This document shows, one piece after another, positions 34,348 through 45,300 of a stretch of DNA of 64,000 nt (its first letter is position 1; every line of letters starts with the position of its first letter). Under the pieces are notes generated by a model. That model was not told where the DNA came from. It saw only the letters and a list, made by a program, of their open reading frames with translations, and did not search any database. Made by a program: the position numbers and the translations under genes. Origin of the DNA: Acholoe squamosa (lineage: Eukaryota > Annelida > Polychaeta > Phyllodocida > Polynoidae); contig OX439050.1 of assembly GCA_949317995.1 (NCBI GenBank), positions 22,894,061-22,958,060 on the forward strand, in the 5' to 3' direction.

Positions 34348-34640
34348 CTGATGCACTTATTGACTGCTGCCTATTGACTTTACCCTTTAAGGACTGCTGA
34401 TGCATTAATTCATCATGCCCATTGGTCGGCATGATTCACCAAGGACGTGCTGGCAAAACTGCTCGCCAGCACTTCATTGGAGTATCATGCCGACCCTACG
34501 GAGTTAATACATAAACACCCAGAGGGTCAGCATGATGCTCCGATGTTCAAAGTGCTGGCGAGCAGTCTCGCCCGCACCTCATTGACCAGTGCATCATGAC
34601 GACCAATGGCCTGATGCACTTATTGACTGCTGCCTATTGA
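34348..34640. mobile_element. piggyBac-like MITE (A-A) between 30-bp direct repeats
   Basis: The element runs from about 34379 (TACCCTTTAAGGACTGC) and has two A-type hairpins (at 34447-34480 and 34551-34590). Its normal right terminus is missing. A perfect 30-bp direct repeat beginning CTGATGCACTTATTGACTGC lies at 34348-34377 and 34611-34640. Confidence 0.7.
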
Positions 34641-34781
34641 ATTAATGGGATGCTTTTAGTCTTTTGGAAATCAATCCTACTGTGCCAACTTATCTCCATC
34701 CCCTTGCTTTCCTCCTGCTCTCTTATATTCTCTATGGTATCATTTCCAAAATGATATAGTACCCCCTATCCTGACCCCCCC

Positions 34782-34783
<2 letters not shown>

Positions 34784-34833
<50 letters not shown>
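34784..34833. repeat. (TC)n microsatellite
   Basis: About 50 bp of CT/TC. Confidence 0.95.
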
Positions 34834-34835
<2 letters not shown>

Positions 34836-35172
34836 CTCTCTCTGGCTCTTTCTTCCTTTCTTTTTATACTCGCCTCTCCTTTATGATCTAGGTATATAGG
34901 TCATAAGGTATCTACACCTGTCTAATCATGCTAATTAACTAATTGACCTTAACCTGGTGCTACCGTCCTTACAAGTCAGCTGCCAGTTGGTTATGGTTAT
35001 TAACAGACAGCAACTTCCATACTATCAGGACATTACAGAAGTCATTATATAAATATGTCTGTGCCACACTGATTGTGTTTATGCTCCATGTGAAACCACC
35101 AAAACATTTTATGACCCCATTAACCCGATATGGCAGTCTATACAAAAGCTTTCTCCCCTCACAAGCCATTCA

Positions 35173-35410
35173 GTCCCGCAGAGGTTATTATTCTGCAGGC
35201 CCGGATCGATCTTGGCAGGACCAAACACCTCAAGATTATTACTATAAACAGCAATGCCTTTTGGTTTAGCCTGGATAAACCTTTATGATGGTCCAATTTG
35301 CAAGTTGTAAAGATGAATTGTAGTCCAAGGTCCCAAGACTACACCGAGACATTCGGTCCTGCAGTCTGGCAATGTCTGCAGGCCCGGCAGCGATTTTGCT
35401 GGCAAAAGCC
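35173..35410. repeat. Diverged duplication containing open frames
   Basis: Segments 35173-35226 and 35350-35404 align loosely (both contain TCTGCAGGCCCGG). The minus strand is open through 35463-35266 with coding-like composition (AFASKIAAGPADIARLQDR). The plus strand has an acceptor (TTATTCTGCAG) followed by 29 codons to TGA at 35288. I cannot decide between gene remnant and transposon. Confidence 0.3.
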
Positions 35411-35446
35411 TCAGTCCCGTGAGTTTTCATATTGACTGATTTTATG

Positions 35447-35575
35447 TAGTCGACATGATGCATGAATGCAGCCCTGAAGGGTTAACTTACAGGGTCGCAG
35501 TCATGTATCATGAAACCAATGGACATGATGAATCCATACACCTTGCGGCCATTTTAGGATTAAAATTGTTAAAAA
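35447..35575. mobile_element. Fragment of piggyBac-like MITE
   Basis: GACATGATGCATGAATGCAG, CATGTATCATGAAACCAATG and GCGGCCATTTTAGGATTAA: B-module half plus right terminus, internally deleted. Confidence 0.5.
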
Positions 35576-37479
35576 TTTAACGTGTGCTATAGAGCACTTA
35601 TGGCCGAGATCTTCCACCAAATATCATAAAAAAAAATATAGAAATTAAACCTACCTAACTGTTGACACTATAATGACAGAATGTCCAAGTCGTCAATGCT
35701 TAAGCCTATGGAAAATGCACCCATTATTGCTTGTATGTTTCATTGGTGAATAACTCCTCTCTTGGAAAGTTAAGCATTGCAAAACAGCAGCAGGTCTTGC
35801 ATAAGGATCCATATTAACCATAAAAAGGCATGAGACACTGCAATTCTCCTCCATTTTGTTATAATCAAGCAGTTTCAATGGAAGTTTCAATGGAAGTAGC
35901 ATTTTCGATGGAGAAATGATATATTCTATCGATTTAACTTAAAATTAATGGCTTTTTGATTATAATCCATGCATCTTTGGCAATATCAATCGAATTGAAT
36001 CAAATATATATACTCTATCTATTTACTATTAATTCAAAAAATAAAATCTGACGACTGGTTACTCTGCGCGCATGCGTCAAGTCTCCAGACCAGAAGTGAG
36101 GCGGTCGACATAACAAAATTATGGTGGTCCGATTTACACACTCATATACCAACGGTCTTAACCCGTCATACACAGAAAATCCCACCTTACCTGCTGAAAA
36201 TAGCGTCTTAATTGCCCTATTCCCATAGGAGTCACTGTGTTATTTTGACCCCTTGTCAACCACCGAAATTGACCGTGCAATGCAATCCTATGGAGCCTCG
36301 TTTTCGTAAGAAAGTAGATCAAATAAGTCAGGTTTTTTCTTCAGCTTTTTTCATAGCTAAAGAAATTTTCTTTCCAGGAATTGTGCATGTACAATGGAAG
36401 ACTAGATCCTAAAGAACATGTTTCCATGATTTTTTGTTTAATTATCCCCCAATTTCGATGAACAATTTCCATCTAAAGTCCCAATTCCCGATCGTCAGTT
36501 TGTGTCCCAAAAGGTGCCGCCAATGACCCATGAGGACCTGGGCCAAAAATTACCTAGGCATCCCTTCTAGATTGACCCCACTGAAAACCAGGTGCAGGTT
36601 CTCTTTGTCCAGATAGCATATAAGCATATAATGGATGCCTGTAAATTTACAGAAAATTCTACACCACGATTGGAAACATGTACATGGTATAGAGAAATTG
36701 TTATGTGTTTGTCCATAAAATCTGCTATTTCAAGATGATTTATATAATCTCAGCAGCCTGCCTTCCTCGACATACATCTCTGAAGTTACAAATAGAAATT
36801 CTGAATTTATTATAGAATATCATTTTCTTTATTTCAAGAACCGACGTGGAGTGATTCTTATGGGTATATATCAAACTGGGAAAAATCCAAAATCAGAAAA
36901 AATTCTGAAAACCTCTATCACTGCAGCAAATACCGGTGTAGATTGAATGTTCTGCTGAAGTGGAGCCATGTCACCCTTATACAACATGTAGTAGGGTTGC
37001 CATGGTAACAGATCCGTTTGCTCCTCCATACCAGGTGGGCTTTGTGAATGTCATCTTTGATCCCTCCATCTATGGATCACTTATGAGTAGGTTATCTGGG
37101 GTCAGTCTATAGGAATGTGTCGATGGTCAGATCTAAGCCTGTGTTATAGGGATACTTTGGGATTTGCAGTGCACTATAGGGGTGTCAGTCGATAGTGGCA
37201 TCATTTATTGCCAAAAGTCCACTACACCCCTGTCGTCAGATTTTATATAGAATTTATATGCCTCAGTTGGGCAAGGGACAAGTGGACTCTGGGTTTTAAT
37301 GTGAGAAGTAGGCCTAATATTTGATGGGCATTATTGCCACAATCGGCCCTTGTAATGGCGATATCCATTCCTGTGAACAATGCCCATTCCCTATACTACT
37401 CACTGACTGGCCTGTGAAATATAGCCCTTTTTGTGTTGTGTGCTTTGGAGGTCACCTGACCTACCTCAGCTAAAACTAA
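35576..37479. other. Intergenic, mostly unrecognised
   Basis: TGCGCGCATGCGTC at 36065-36078 resembles an NRF1 site. ATGGTGGTCCGAT at 36122-36134 is the inverse of the GGTATCGGACCACC-type end of the element at 15406, so a diverged relative may end here. Confidence 0.4.
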
Positions 37480-37815
37480 AAAGGGGCCGACCTCAGATTT
37501 TTAAAGAAGATTTTTATATTTCTTTTTTCAACATTTCTATATATTTTTTATAATGTTTCTACATTAATGTTACATTTCTAATGTTTCGCCAATTTGCTTG
37601 TGTCCAGTTATAGAATCCAGCTTTTCTGCCAAAGAATTATAAGTAATGGCTGGTATGACAGATGAAATCGATTATCCATGACTCAATTACCATTGATAAC
37701 AATAAAATATTATAGGCCAAAATGTGGTTCAGCCAAAAAAAAAAAAAAGAATCCGACCTACCTACCTCAACTTTTTGGACCATGTTACCGGAAACCTACA
37801 ATTTTTTAGGCCTAA
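37480..37815. mobile_element. MITE, TTTCCGGT family, second copy
   Basis: The right end ACCATGTTACCGGAAACCTAC then TTTTTTAGGCCTAA is the inverse of the left end of 27715-28053; the left end is eroded (AAAAAGGGGCCGACCTCAG). An A13 run lies near 37736. Confidence 0.6.
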
Positions 37816-38311
37816 TGTGGGTCAGTGAAAGATTCCCCAAATAAAGTTGCTAAGACATGAGACCTGCTATAATACAAAGTGCAATAAGATTCCCAGGCTA
37901 TACCGAGGTTCTGGATCGTCCAGTGGTGACGCCATTGCTTGATCTGGTACCCTGCGAGACAAGCACTGATAACAGCCCGTATGCTGGATAATAGTCTGCA
38001 ATTAAAGAAGGGAATTTCTCATTGGTTGTTAATCGCCCCCGCTACCTCCATATTGTACAAGCCAGTTTGCTGACTGGGCAGGAGCTGCTCTAGGAGTCAG
38101 AGTGAGTGACTCACGGCTCACACAGAGCTGCTCACATTTACAGGTCAATACGTCCCACTTTAATGTCCCTGGTCAAGGACCTGTATCAATCCCATATAGT
38201 GTGGGCAATAAAGTAAATCGGCAATATAGTGGAAGCAATAGGAGCCAAATGGTGGGATCTTTGGTCAACTAACTGGTCAAATTATGGAGGCAATGATAAA
38301 TAGTGATTATA
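37816..38311. other. Intergenic, nothing recognised
   Basis: Unique-looking sequence without supported features. Confidence 0.4.
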
Positions 38312-38655
38312 CAGGGGCGTAGGAAAAGGGGGGGGCCAGGGGGGCATGGGCCCCCCAATCATAAAGGAGGTTGGGCCTGAGTATGTCTGCCCCCCCAAAT
38401 TTACCAAGAATTCATAATGAATTGAACAAGAAGCTAAAACTTTCCATCTTAAATCAGTTTCATATAGTAATGGGATATAGGGAAATAGGGGCCTGGGCCT
38501 CAAACCAGATCTAAAATTCATAAAAAATTACTTTCCTATACAAATTTTATATAGGTATGTATAGGCACTATTGCGCTTGAGCCGACAATTCAAGGATGTC
38601 GAGGTGGGGCCCCCACCGGGCCCCCCCCAAAGAAGATTTGCTTCCTACGCCTCTG
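38312..38655. mobile_element. hAT-like MITE, long form, 5-bp duplication
   Basis: 344 bp. CAGGGGCGTAGGAA start and TTCCTACGCCTCTG end; target duplication TTATA (38307-38311, 38656-38660). The interior is shared with 23030-23377. Confidence 0.87.
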
Positions 38656-39207
38656 TTATAGTGTAGAAAGGAAGGCAAAAAATGCTGTTACCGAGTCCGC
38701 CTCTATAGCCTGATGCTGTGCCAAAAGGGAGGAAAAAAAGAGATGGGTTCCAGGTTACATGATCCTGTACTTTTAATAACCCATTCTTTTTATGTACTGA
38801 CTTCTACCGAATCTGTAAGATAACTGCTTAAATCATTAATCATAATGGGATATGCAAACATCTAACAATGATTCTGCCCTACCGCGCCAAAATTGTCCAC
38901 CCAAGTTAACAGAAACACACCACTTATTCACAGTCTTCCTATAGGCCGGTGTTCCCAGTGGTCTTGGTTGGTTGTAGGAGTGCAGAGAATGCAGACAGTG
39001 TTGACAAAGGCTGTCTAATGAGCAGTTCGCGAATAGTCCATGAGCCACATAGTAAACCAAACAGACCTTATGGCAAAGCGAGCACAGAGTGAGCATCGGT
39101 GTTACAGCATTACACTCCTCAAGGAACGGCATGATGCAGAAATGCAGTACTGGTGAGTACTCACCGGCACTGCATTAAGGACAAATGAACAAAATAATGC
39201 AGCCCTC
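38656..39207. other. Intergenic with MITE fragment
   Basis: The open frame 39132-38836 (-) is Cys/His-rich (LCSLCHKVC, LCQHCLHSLH) but has no reliable splice signals. 39127-39175 is a piggyBac-like A/B module fragment (GGCATGATGCAGAAATGCAG). Confidence 0.35.
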
Positions 39208-39401
39208 AGCCCTTTAACGGCCGCCGATGCATCATGTCCATTGATTGTCATGATGCACCAATGAAGCACTTCATTGGAGCATCATGCAGACCCTCTGGGA
39301 GTGTATTGACCCTGTAGGATGGGCATAATGCATGAATGGAACCCTGGCGAGTTACTTGCCAGGGCTGCATCATGAAGACCAATGGGCCCTTGAAGGGTTA
39401 A
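39208..39401. mobile_element. piggyBac-like foldback MITE, copy 10
   Basis: CAGCCCTTTAACGGCCGCCG start, A module lacking its stem centre, B module intact (CCCTGGCGAGTTACTTGCCAGGG, with a few changes), end CCCTTGAAGGGTTAA. Confidence 0.75.
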
Positions 39402-39484
39402 AGTACAATAGTGAGCAGCCCGTGTTGACACTTATACCAGTGTACAGTACAAAGAGCAGCTCATCCAACATTCAGACTACATCT

Positions 39485-40030
39485 TCACTCCTCCCCTCCT
39501 GCTGCCATCATCCTAGCTCCTTCTGCTGCTGCATCTATATGGTACATCCCTGGGCCTCTGGAGGGCCCCATCATTGAAGCCTGTACATGTATATATGGGT
39601 CATCTACAGGGAATTTTAGACTTTTGGCCTTTTGAAATGATGTAACGTTGGTAGGACATGCAAATCTAGGAATGATTTGAAGATCCCTGGTCATCAAGGG
39701 ATGTGGTATAAGAGAGTCGTCATTCACCATGTACCGTAATGACAACTGTATCATGACCTTTATGGAGCATTGATGCGATTCGAGATGTTGTCTGCTGCTG
39801 CCTTTTTTCTTTATAGGTCGTTTCTTATCTCTGGTAAATAATAGATATCTGATACCACAAGGATAATACCCATAACTGATATTCACTGTGTTCATTGTAC
39901 ATAGAAGTCCCGAATCCATATTCACAAATTGAGCTTCAAACCATGGTAATACATGAGAAAAGTACTGTAACTGCAATCTAGTTTCTCCTTGCAATACGAT
40001 GTATAAATGGCTCTGAAGCTGCGAGAGCAT
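39485..40030 (-). CDS. Longest non-repetitive ORF, hypothetical
   Basis: 181 codons from ATG 40030 to TGA 39485 with no tandem repeat structure. Features: a basic patch (RDKKRPIKKKGSSRQ) in the middle and an Ala/Met/Gly-rich C-terminus (AAAEGARMMAAGGEE) derived from a GCT/GCA-rich stretch. No family, signal peptide or domain is recognised. Its start lies beside a decayed MITE. Chance open frames of this length are unusual but possible in 64 kb. I treat it as hypothetical. Confidence 0.25.
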   Translation of the reverse strand: MLSQLQSHLYIVLQGETRLQLQYFSHVLPWFEAQFVNMDSGLLCTMNTVNISYGYYPCGIRYLLFTRDKKRPIKKKGSSRQHLESHQCSIKVMIQLSLRYMVNDDSLIPHPLMTRDLQIIPRFACPTNVTSFQKAKSLKFPVDDPYIHVQASMMGPSRGPGMYHIDAAAEGARMMAAGGEE

Positions 40031-40264
40031 TGGACACAGGACCTGCCGAATGCCCAGAGGTGTACTTTAGGGTCCAGTCTTTATGACCAGCTTCCATTAT
40101 CAGCTTCCCTCTGCTGTAACTCCTAAGGGGCCACATGATGCCTTCCAGACTTATTTTTCTTGGTGTATCATGCCACATCTGAGTGTATCAACTCTGCAGC
40201 CTTGGTGGGTAGTCCCACCAGGGCTGCACTCAAGTACTGTATTATGACGACCACTGGATATAGG

Positions 40265-40446
40265 GTTGACCCGGGATCCATTATCAACCGATCAGATAAT
40301 TCTCTCTATTCACTGCAGATTTTTTTGGGTACATTATGTAACACATGGTACCCATCATGCTGGTTGTTATCAGTGCTTATCTTACCAGGTGCCAGATCAG
40401 GCAGTGGCGGACCCACACAGCGTCCATACTAAACCCTATACAGCAC
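40265..40446. repeat. Dispersed repeat, copy a
   Basis: Aligns over about 180 bp with 52682-52863 (both contain TTTTTTGGGTACATTATGTAAC and GGTACCCAT.ATGCTGGTT). Type unknown. Confidence 0.75.
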
Positions 40447-40556
40447 TAACCATTATTATGACGACCACTGGATATACAGCATTAACCATTATTATGACGA
40501 CCACTGGATATACAGCATTAACCATTATTATGACGACCACTGGATATACAGCATTA
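40443..40556. repeat. 36-bp tandem repeat
   Basis: About three units of CATTAACCATTATTATGACG plus ACCACTGGATATACAG. The core ATGACGACCA.TGG is the MITE's subterminal word, so the array probably grew from a MITE fragment (40140-40260). Confidence 0.85.
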
Positions 40557-40558
40557 TC

Positions 40559-40733
40559 TATTCAATGGCCGCTAATGCATTAATGCATCATACCGACCTT
40601 ACAGGGTCGATACACACACTCCTGGAGGGTCGGCATGGTGCTCCAATGAAGTGACTCGCCAGCACTACATTGGTGCATCATGATGACCAATGGACACGAT
40701 GCACTCCTGCATCAGCGGCCCTTCAAGGGTTAA
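40559..40733. mobile_element. piggyBac-like foldback MITE, copy 11 (A only)
   Basis: Left terminus lost to TTCAATGGCCGCTAATGC; right end GCGGCCCTTCAAGGGTTAA. A module shortened. Confidence 0.72.
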
Positions 40734-40891
40734 CACACCATGCGACCTCAAAGGGTTAAGTATTCAATCAACGCTGTCAACACCAGCCCATCCCAGTCCT
40801 GTTCTGGGAGCCGCTCCTCCGTCCGTGAGCTGCTCTGTCCTCATGAACTATACAGAACTCAAAATACACCTAAGGTCTCTACAGGCCCAAC

Positions 40892-41059
<168 letters not shown>

Positions 41060-41134
41060 TAGTAAAGTTGTACAGAGTTGTACCTACCATTGAGAGATGC
41101 CTGCCTGCCATATACATTTGAATCATGTCTATAA

Positions 41135-41245
41135 ATTCTACCAAGGCCAAAAAAATATGAATCATCTGTTTTAGGTAACCCGACCCTACCTAGCCAAATG
41201 ACGCCAACCTTAGAATGTTTACTTCGATTTTAAAGATATAACTTT
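41135..41245. mobile_element. Diverged relative of the TTTCCGGT MITE
   Basis: AAGGCCAAAAAAATATGAAT ... AGGTAACCCGACCCTACC resembles the left end of 27715-28053, but is much decayed. Confidence 0.3.
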
Positions 41246-41423
41246 TTTTGGGGGTAATTTTAGTCATGTGTGAGTCTCTGCGATTCGTCGAGCAATCAGA
41301 ATTGGTAGTGGGCAATTGGGCTTATGAGATGAATCTTATCAGTGATACCCCACTGGTAACCAGCTCAGGTAATGGCTACGCCTTCAGGCTTTTCATTAAC
41401 ATCGCTATACAAACCCATCTGTC

Positions 41424-42975
41424 ATGGGTCTACATACAGTCTATACAGGCCTACCTGTCACACACGGCTGTGTCTACAGTCTATACAGGCCTACCTGTCA
41501 CACACAGCTGTGTCTACACTCTATACAGGCCTACCTGTCACACACAGCTGTGTCTACAGTCTATACAGGCCTACCTGTCACACACACATCTGTGTCTACA
41601 TACAGTCTATACAGGCCTACCTGCCACACACAGCTGTGTCTACAGTCTATACAGGCCTACCTGTCACACACAGCTGTGTCTACACTCTATACAGGCCTAC
41701 CTGTCACACACGGCTGTGTCTACAGTCTATACACGCCTACCTGTCACACACAGCTGTGTCTACAGTCTATACAGGCCTACCTGTCACACACACATCTGTG
41801 TCTACATACAGTCTATACAGGCCTACCTGCCACACACGGCTGTGTCTACAGTCTATACAGGCCTACCTGTCACACACAGCTGTGTCTACAGTCTATACAG
41901 GCCTACCTGTCACACACACATCTGTGTCTACATACAGTCTATACAGGCCTACCTGCCACACACAGCTGTGTCTACAGTCTATAAGGCCTACCTGCCACAC
42001 ACATCTGTGTCTACATACAGTCTATACAGGCCTACCTGTCACACACAGCTGTGTCTACAGTCTATACAGGCCTACCTGTCACACACAGTTGTGTCTACAG
42101 TCTATACAGGCCTACCTGTCACACACAGCTGTGTCTACAGTCTATACAGGCCTACCTGTCACACACAGCTGTGTCTACAGTCTATACAGGCCTACCTGTC
42201 ACACACAGCTGTGTCTACAGTCTATACAGGCCTACCTGCCACACACAGCTGTGTCTACATACAGTCTATACAGGCCTACCTGTCACACACAGCTGTGTCT
42301 ACAGTCTATACATGCCTACCTGTCACACACAGCTGTGTCTACAGTCTATACAAGCCTACCTGCCACACACAGCTGTGTCTACATACAGTCTATCCAGGCC
42401 TACCTGTCACACACAGCTGTGTCTACAGTCTATACAGGCCTACATGCCACACACAGCCGTGTCTACATACAGTCTATACAGACCTACCTGTCACACACAG
42501 CTGTGTCTACATACAGTCTATCCAAGCCTACCTGTCACACACAGCTGTGTCTACATACAGTCTATACAGTCCTACCTGTCACACACAGCTGTGTCTATAT
42601 ACAGTATATACAGGCCTACCTGTCACACACAGCTGTGTCTACAGTCTATACAGGCCTACCTGTCACACACAGTTGTGTCTACAGTCTATACAGGCCTACC
42701 TGTCACACAGCTGTGTCTACAGTCTATACAGTCCTACCTGTCACACACATCTGTGTCTACAGTCTATACAGGCCTACCTGTCACACAGCTGCATGTACAT
42801 AGTCTGTACAGCCCTATCTTTCACACAGCTGTGTATACAGTCTACACAGGCCTACCTGTCACACACAGCTGTGTCTACGGTCTATATAGGCCTACCTGTC
42901 ACACACAGCTGTGTCAACAGTCTATACAGGCCTACCTGTCACACACAGCTGTGTCTACAGTCTATAGAGTCCTAC
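41424..42975. repeat. 40-bp minisatellite, about 38 units
   Basis: Unit TGTCTACAGTCTATACAGGC then CTACCTGTCACACACAGCTG (40 bp), with 44-bp variants carrying TACATACAG. Each unit includes the palindrome ACACAGCTGTGT. Since 40 is not a multiple of 3 and the unit lacks stops in any plus frame, all three plus frames stay open. The apparent 634-residue frame 41248-43152 is therefore not evidence of a gene. Confidence 0.95.
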
Positions 42976-43001
42976 ATCACACACCCTTATAGATTTCGAC
43001 G

Positions 43002-43003
<2 letters not shown>

Positions 43004-43048
<45 letters not shown>

Positions 43049-43106
43049 ATCCCCTGTATACCTGCCTGCCTTCCCTCAATACCTACAGCTCCCACTACTT
43101 CCTCCT
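43004..43106. repeat. (CT)n with 62-bp flank, copy a
   Basis: About 40 bp of CT, then 43045-43106 beginning CCTCATCCCCTGTATACCTG. The same flank follows another (CT)n at 44263-44324. Confidence 0.9.
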
Positions 43107-44200
43107 GCACCCCAGCCCTAAGAGGCAGGCACTAATGCGAGGTCTAGTTTAAGTGCTGAAAAGACATTTCAGTACCCCATTATCCCTCCCCCCCCCCCAC
43201 GGACCCAGGGGTCTGGCGGGGGATAGTCTGGGGAATCCGGGGATGAGAAGGATAACTTATCCCAGTGCTTAATTGAGACCGGCGCTCATTTAAATGCTTG
43301 GTGCTTAAACAAAATAATATGGTACATGTATATGCGGAAGCTTAATGATCATATATTTTACCGAGCACAAACTGTAAAATTCTATTTTGATGATAGTGGA
43401 TATGATTTAGTTCAATACATACATACATGAAATGATGTCCATAATGCAATCATTGAATTTCAGCCAAGCAGCACACATAATATAACAGCAAAGACAGTGA
43501 GAGTAGTCTACCAGCTGCATGAATGCAGGGCAGGTGCAGACTGACAGGTAGGCTGGAGGGTCAGGTGAGTGAGGGCTGGGTGAGGAGAGGGGCTGAGGTA
43601 CCGGGTATGTAGATTAGCACTGTGCATAGGGAGCTACTCAGGCTGGGGTGAGCAGGAGGCGAGCAATACAGCAATACAGTGCTTGCTTGCTAATACCAAA
43701 CTCTAGGTTTACAGGCAGGAGTGTGTAAATTGTACATGTTTTGCCACTATTACCTGACTCACTATTTGTATAGTACAGGTATGTTTTCCATACAGCTACA
43801 ACTGCTCCATACTAATTTTACTATCTTATCTACCTCGCCTTTGTCATACCAATCTCTAACTATACATGAAATCAATACCCAACATTCTGGCACCTTTCTG
43901 TACCTGAGTCATGGCTCCCGCATATTGGTATGTGCATTCACTATTTCCCTATAATGTTTTTACCGGTGCAATTCAAAACCAATATGTCTTGGGTAGAGAT
44001 ATTATGATGCTGGGGTTTACTGTTCTCACAGTTACATTCTATAAACCATGTATAAAAATTATCCTTGTCTCCAAATGACCCAACTCCATAGTTATAAATG
44101 ACACTCATATCATAATGTTATGTTTACATAACTGACATATTTTTGTCACCCTTTATTTCATTGATAACCCCCCCACCCCCTCCACCTTTGAGCATCATTC

Positions 44201-44201
<1 letters not shown>
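43107..44201. other. Intergenic with a MITE fragment
   Basis: 43263-43323 carries GGCGCTCATTTAAATGC and GTGCTTAAAC of the GCGCTTATTCAAG family. No gene recognised. Confidence 0.45.
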
Positions 44202-44263
<62 letters not shown>

Positions 44264-44324
44264 CTCATCCCCTGTATACCTGCCTGCCTTCCCTCAATAC
44301 CTACAGCTCCCACTACTTCCTCCT
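44202..44324. repeat. (CT)n with 62-bp flank, copy b
   Basis: About 60 bp of CT followed by the 62-bp flank of copy a, which I read as nearly identical. A segmental or repeat-mediated duplication. Confidence 0.9.
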
Positions 44325-44908
44325 ACCCCCCCCCCCTTTTATCCCTGCCACAGTAGCTACTGACCTGTGCACCTTACATTAGAGTGAGTAGCTCGGCTGA
44401 GCAGCTCGTACCACCACGGTGCCAGCTCCCACGGTCACCACTCCCTTCTTTCCCTCACATAGACCTGCCTCCATCTCTCTCAGTGTGGTTCTGCATATAA
44501 CCTCCTCCTCCATCCCCTACCACTACTACACCTGCCTCCATGTGCTGCCTACCTCTGTCACTGATGGACCTGTCCCTGCCTCCTCCAGTGTATTAATTCC
44601 AAAGCCACTGATATAACGTACAGTCCTCCAGTAGCTCCGGTGCTGGTGATGATGCAGTGGTCTACTATGAATTCACACCTCCTATTCACACCACACACAT
44701 CAAGCATGCCGTGCTGCCGGCCTTAAGCCCTACTCTTACACTACTGCATGGTCACTGGGTTATAGTCCCACACAGTCTCCCTCCCAGACACACCAACCTC
44801 CTTGCAGCACCAGGAGGAAGAGGACCAATATTAATCATCATCAGCCATTTTGTGTGAGCTACTGGAGGAATTATTATTATTATTATACCTGGTGGTACTG
44901 GTACCTAC

Positions 44909-45135
44909 CTAGCCGCACATGGTGGGCGCTGTATTAGTATAGGGCTGTCTCCACCCTCCTCCTCCTCCACTGCCTCCCTCCTCCAGTGTCCCGGCTCCTG
45001 GTGCTGACTGCTCCTCCTGCCTCCAGCCTGGCGCGGCCTCCTCCTGGGCAGGGCGTAGATTAGCACTGCTGGATGAGGGAGGGAGGGGGATCCATACGCG
45101 CTGCATGCAGCTCAGAGGGCTACGCGGGCGGCAGC
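44909..45135 (-). promoter_or_regulatory. CpG-rich patch, possible promoter and 5' exon
   Basis: GC and CpG content jumps (GCTACGCGGGCGGCAGCGCGC at the upper end), ending at a donor-like CTAG|GTAGGTACC on the minus strand. A short ATG frame ends at TAG on the junction, so any exon would be mainly 5' UTR. The 111-residue frame here is Gly/Pro-rich and unconvincing. Confidence 0.28.
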
Positions 45136-45179
45136 GCGCATTATGGAGTGCCAGATGTGTAATATTTTCATGGTTTGTT

Positions 45180-45300
45180 GAATTAACCGTTGGCCTTTGA
45201 GGATTGGAATACAGGATGCCCCTATAGGTTTTATGATGCACCAATGCAGCACTGGAGCATCATGCTGACCTCAACCCTGTAGGATCAGCACGATAGATGA
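45180..45300. mobile_element. Fragment of piggyBac-like MITE
   Basis: AATTAACCGTTGGCCTTTGA, TTATGATGCACCAATGCAGC and GGAGCATCATGCTGACC: left terminus plus half an A module. Confidence 0.5.

Noticed and set aside
38836-39132. Cys/His-rich 98-residue minus-strand ORF suggesting a zinc-binding domain
   Set aside because: Cysteine spacing fits no domain I know, it begins in a MITE fragment, and splice signals are weak.
41248-43152. 634-residue open reading frame
   Set aside because: Produced by a stop-free 40-bp tandem repeat that is open in all three plus frames; no splice or start context.
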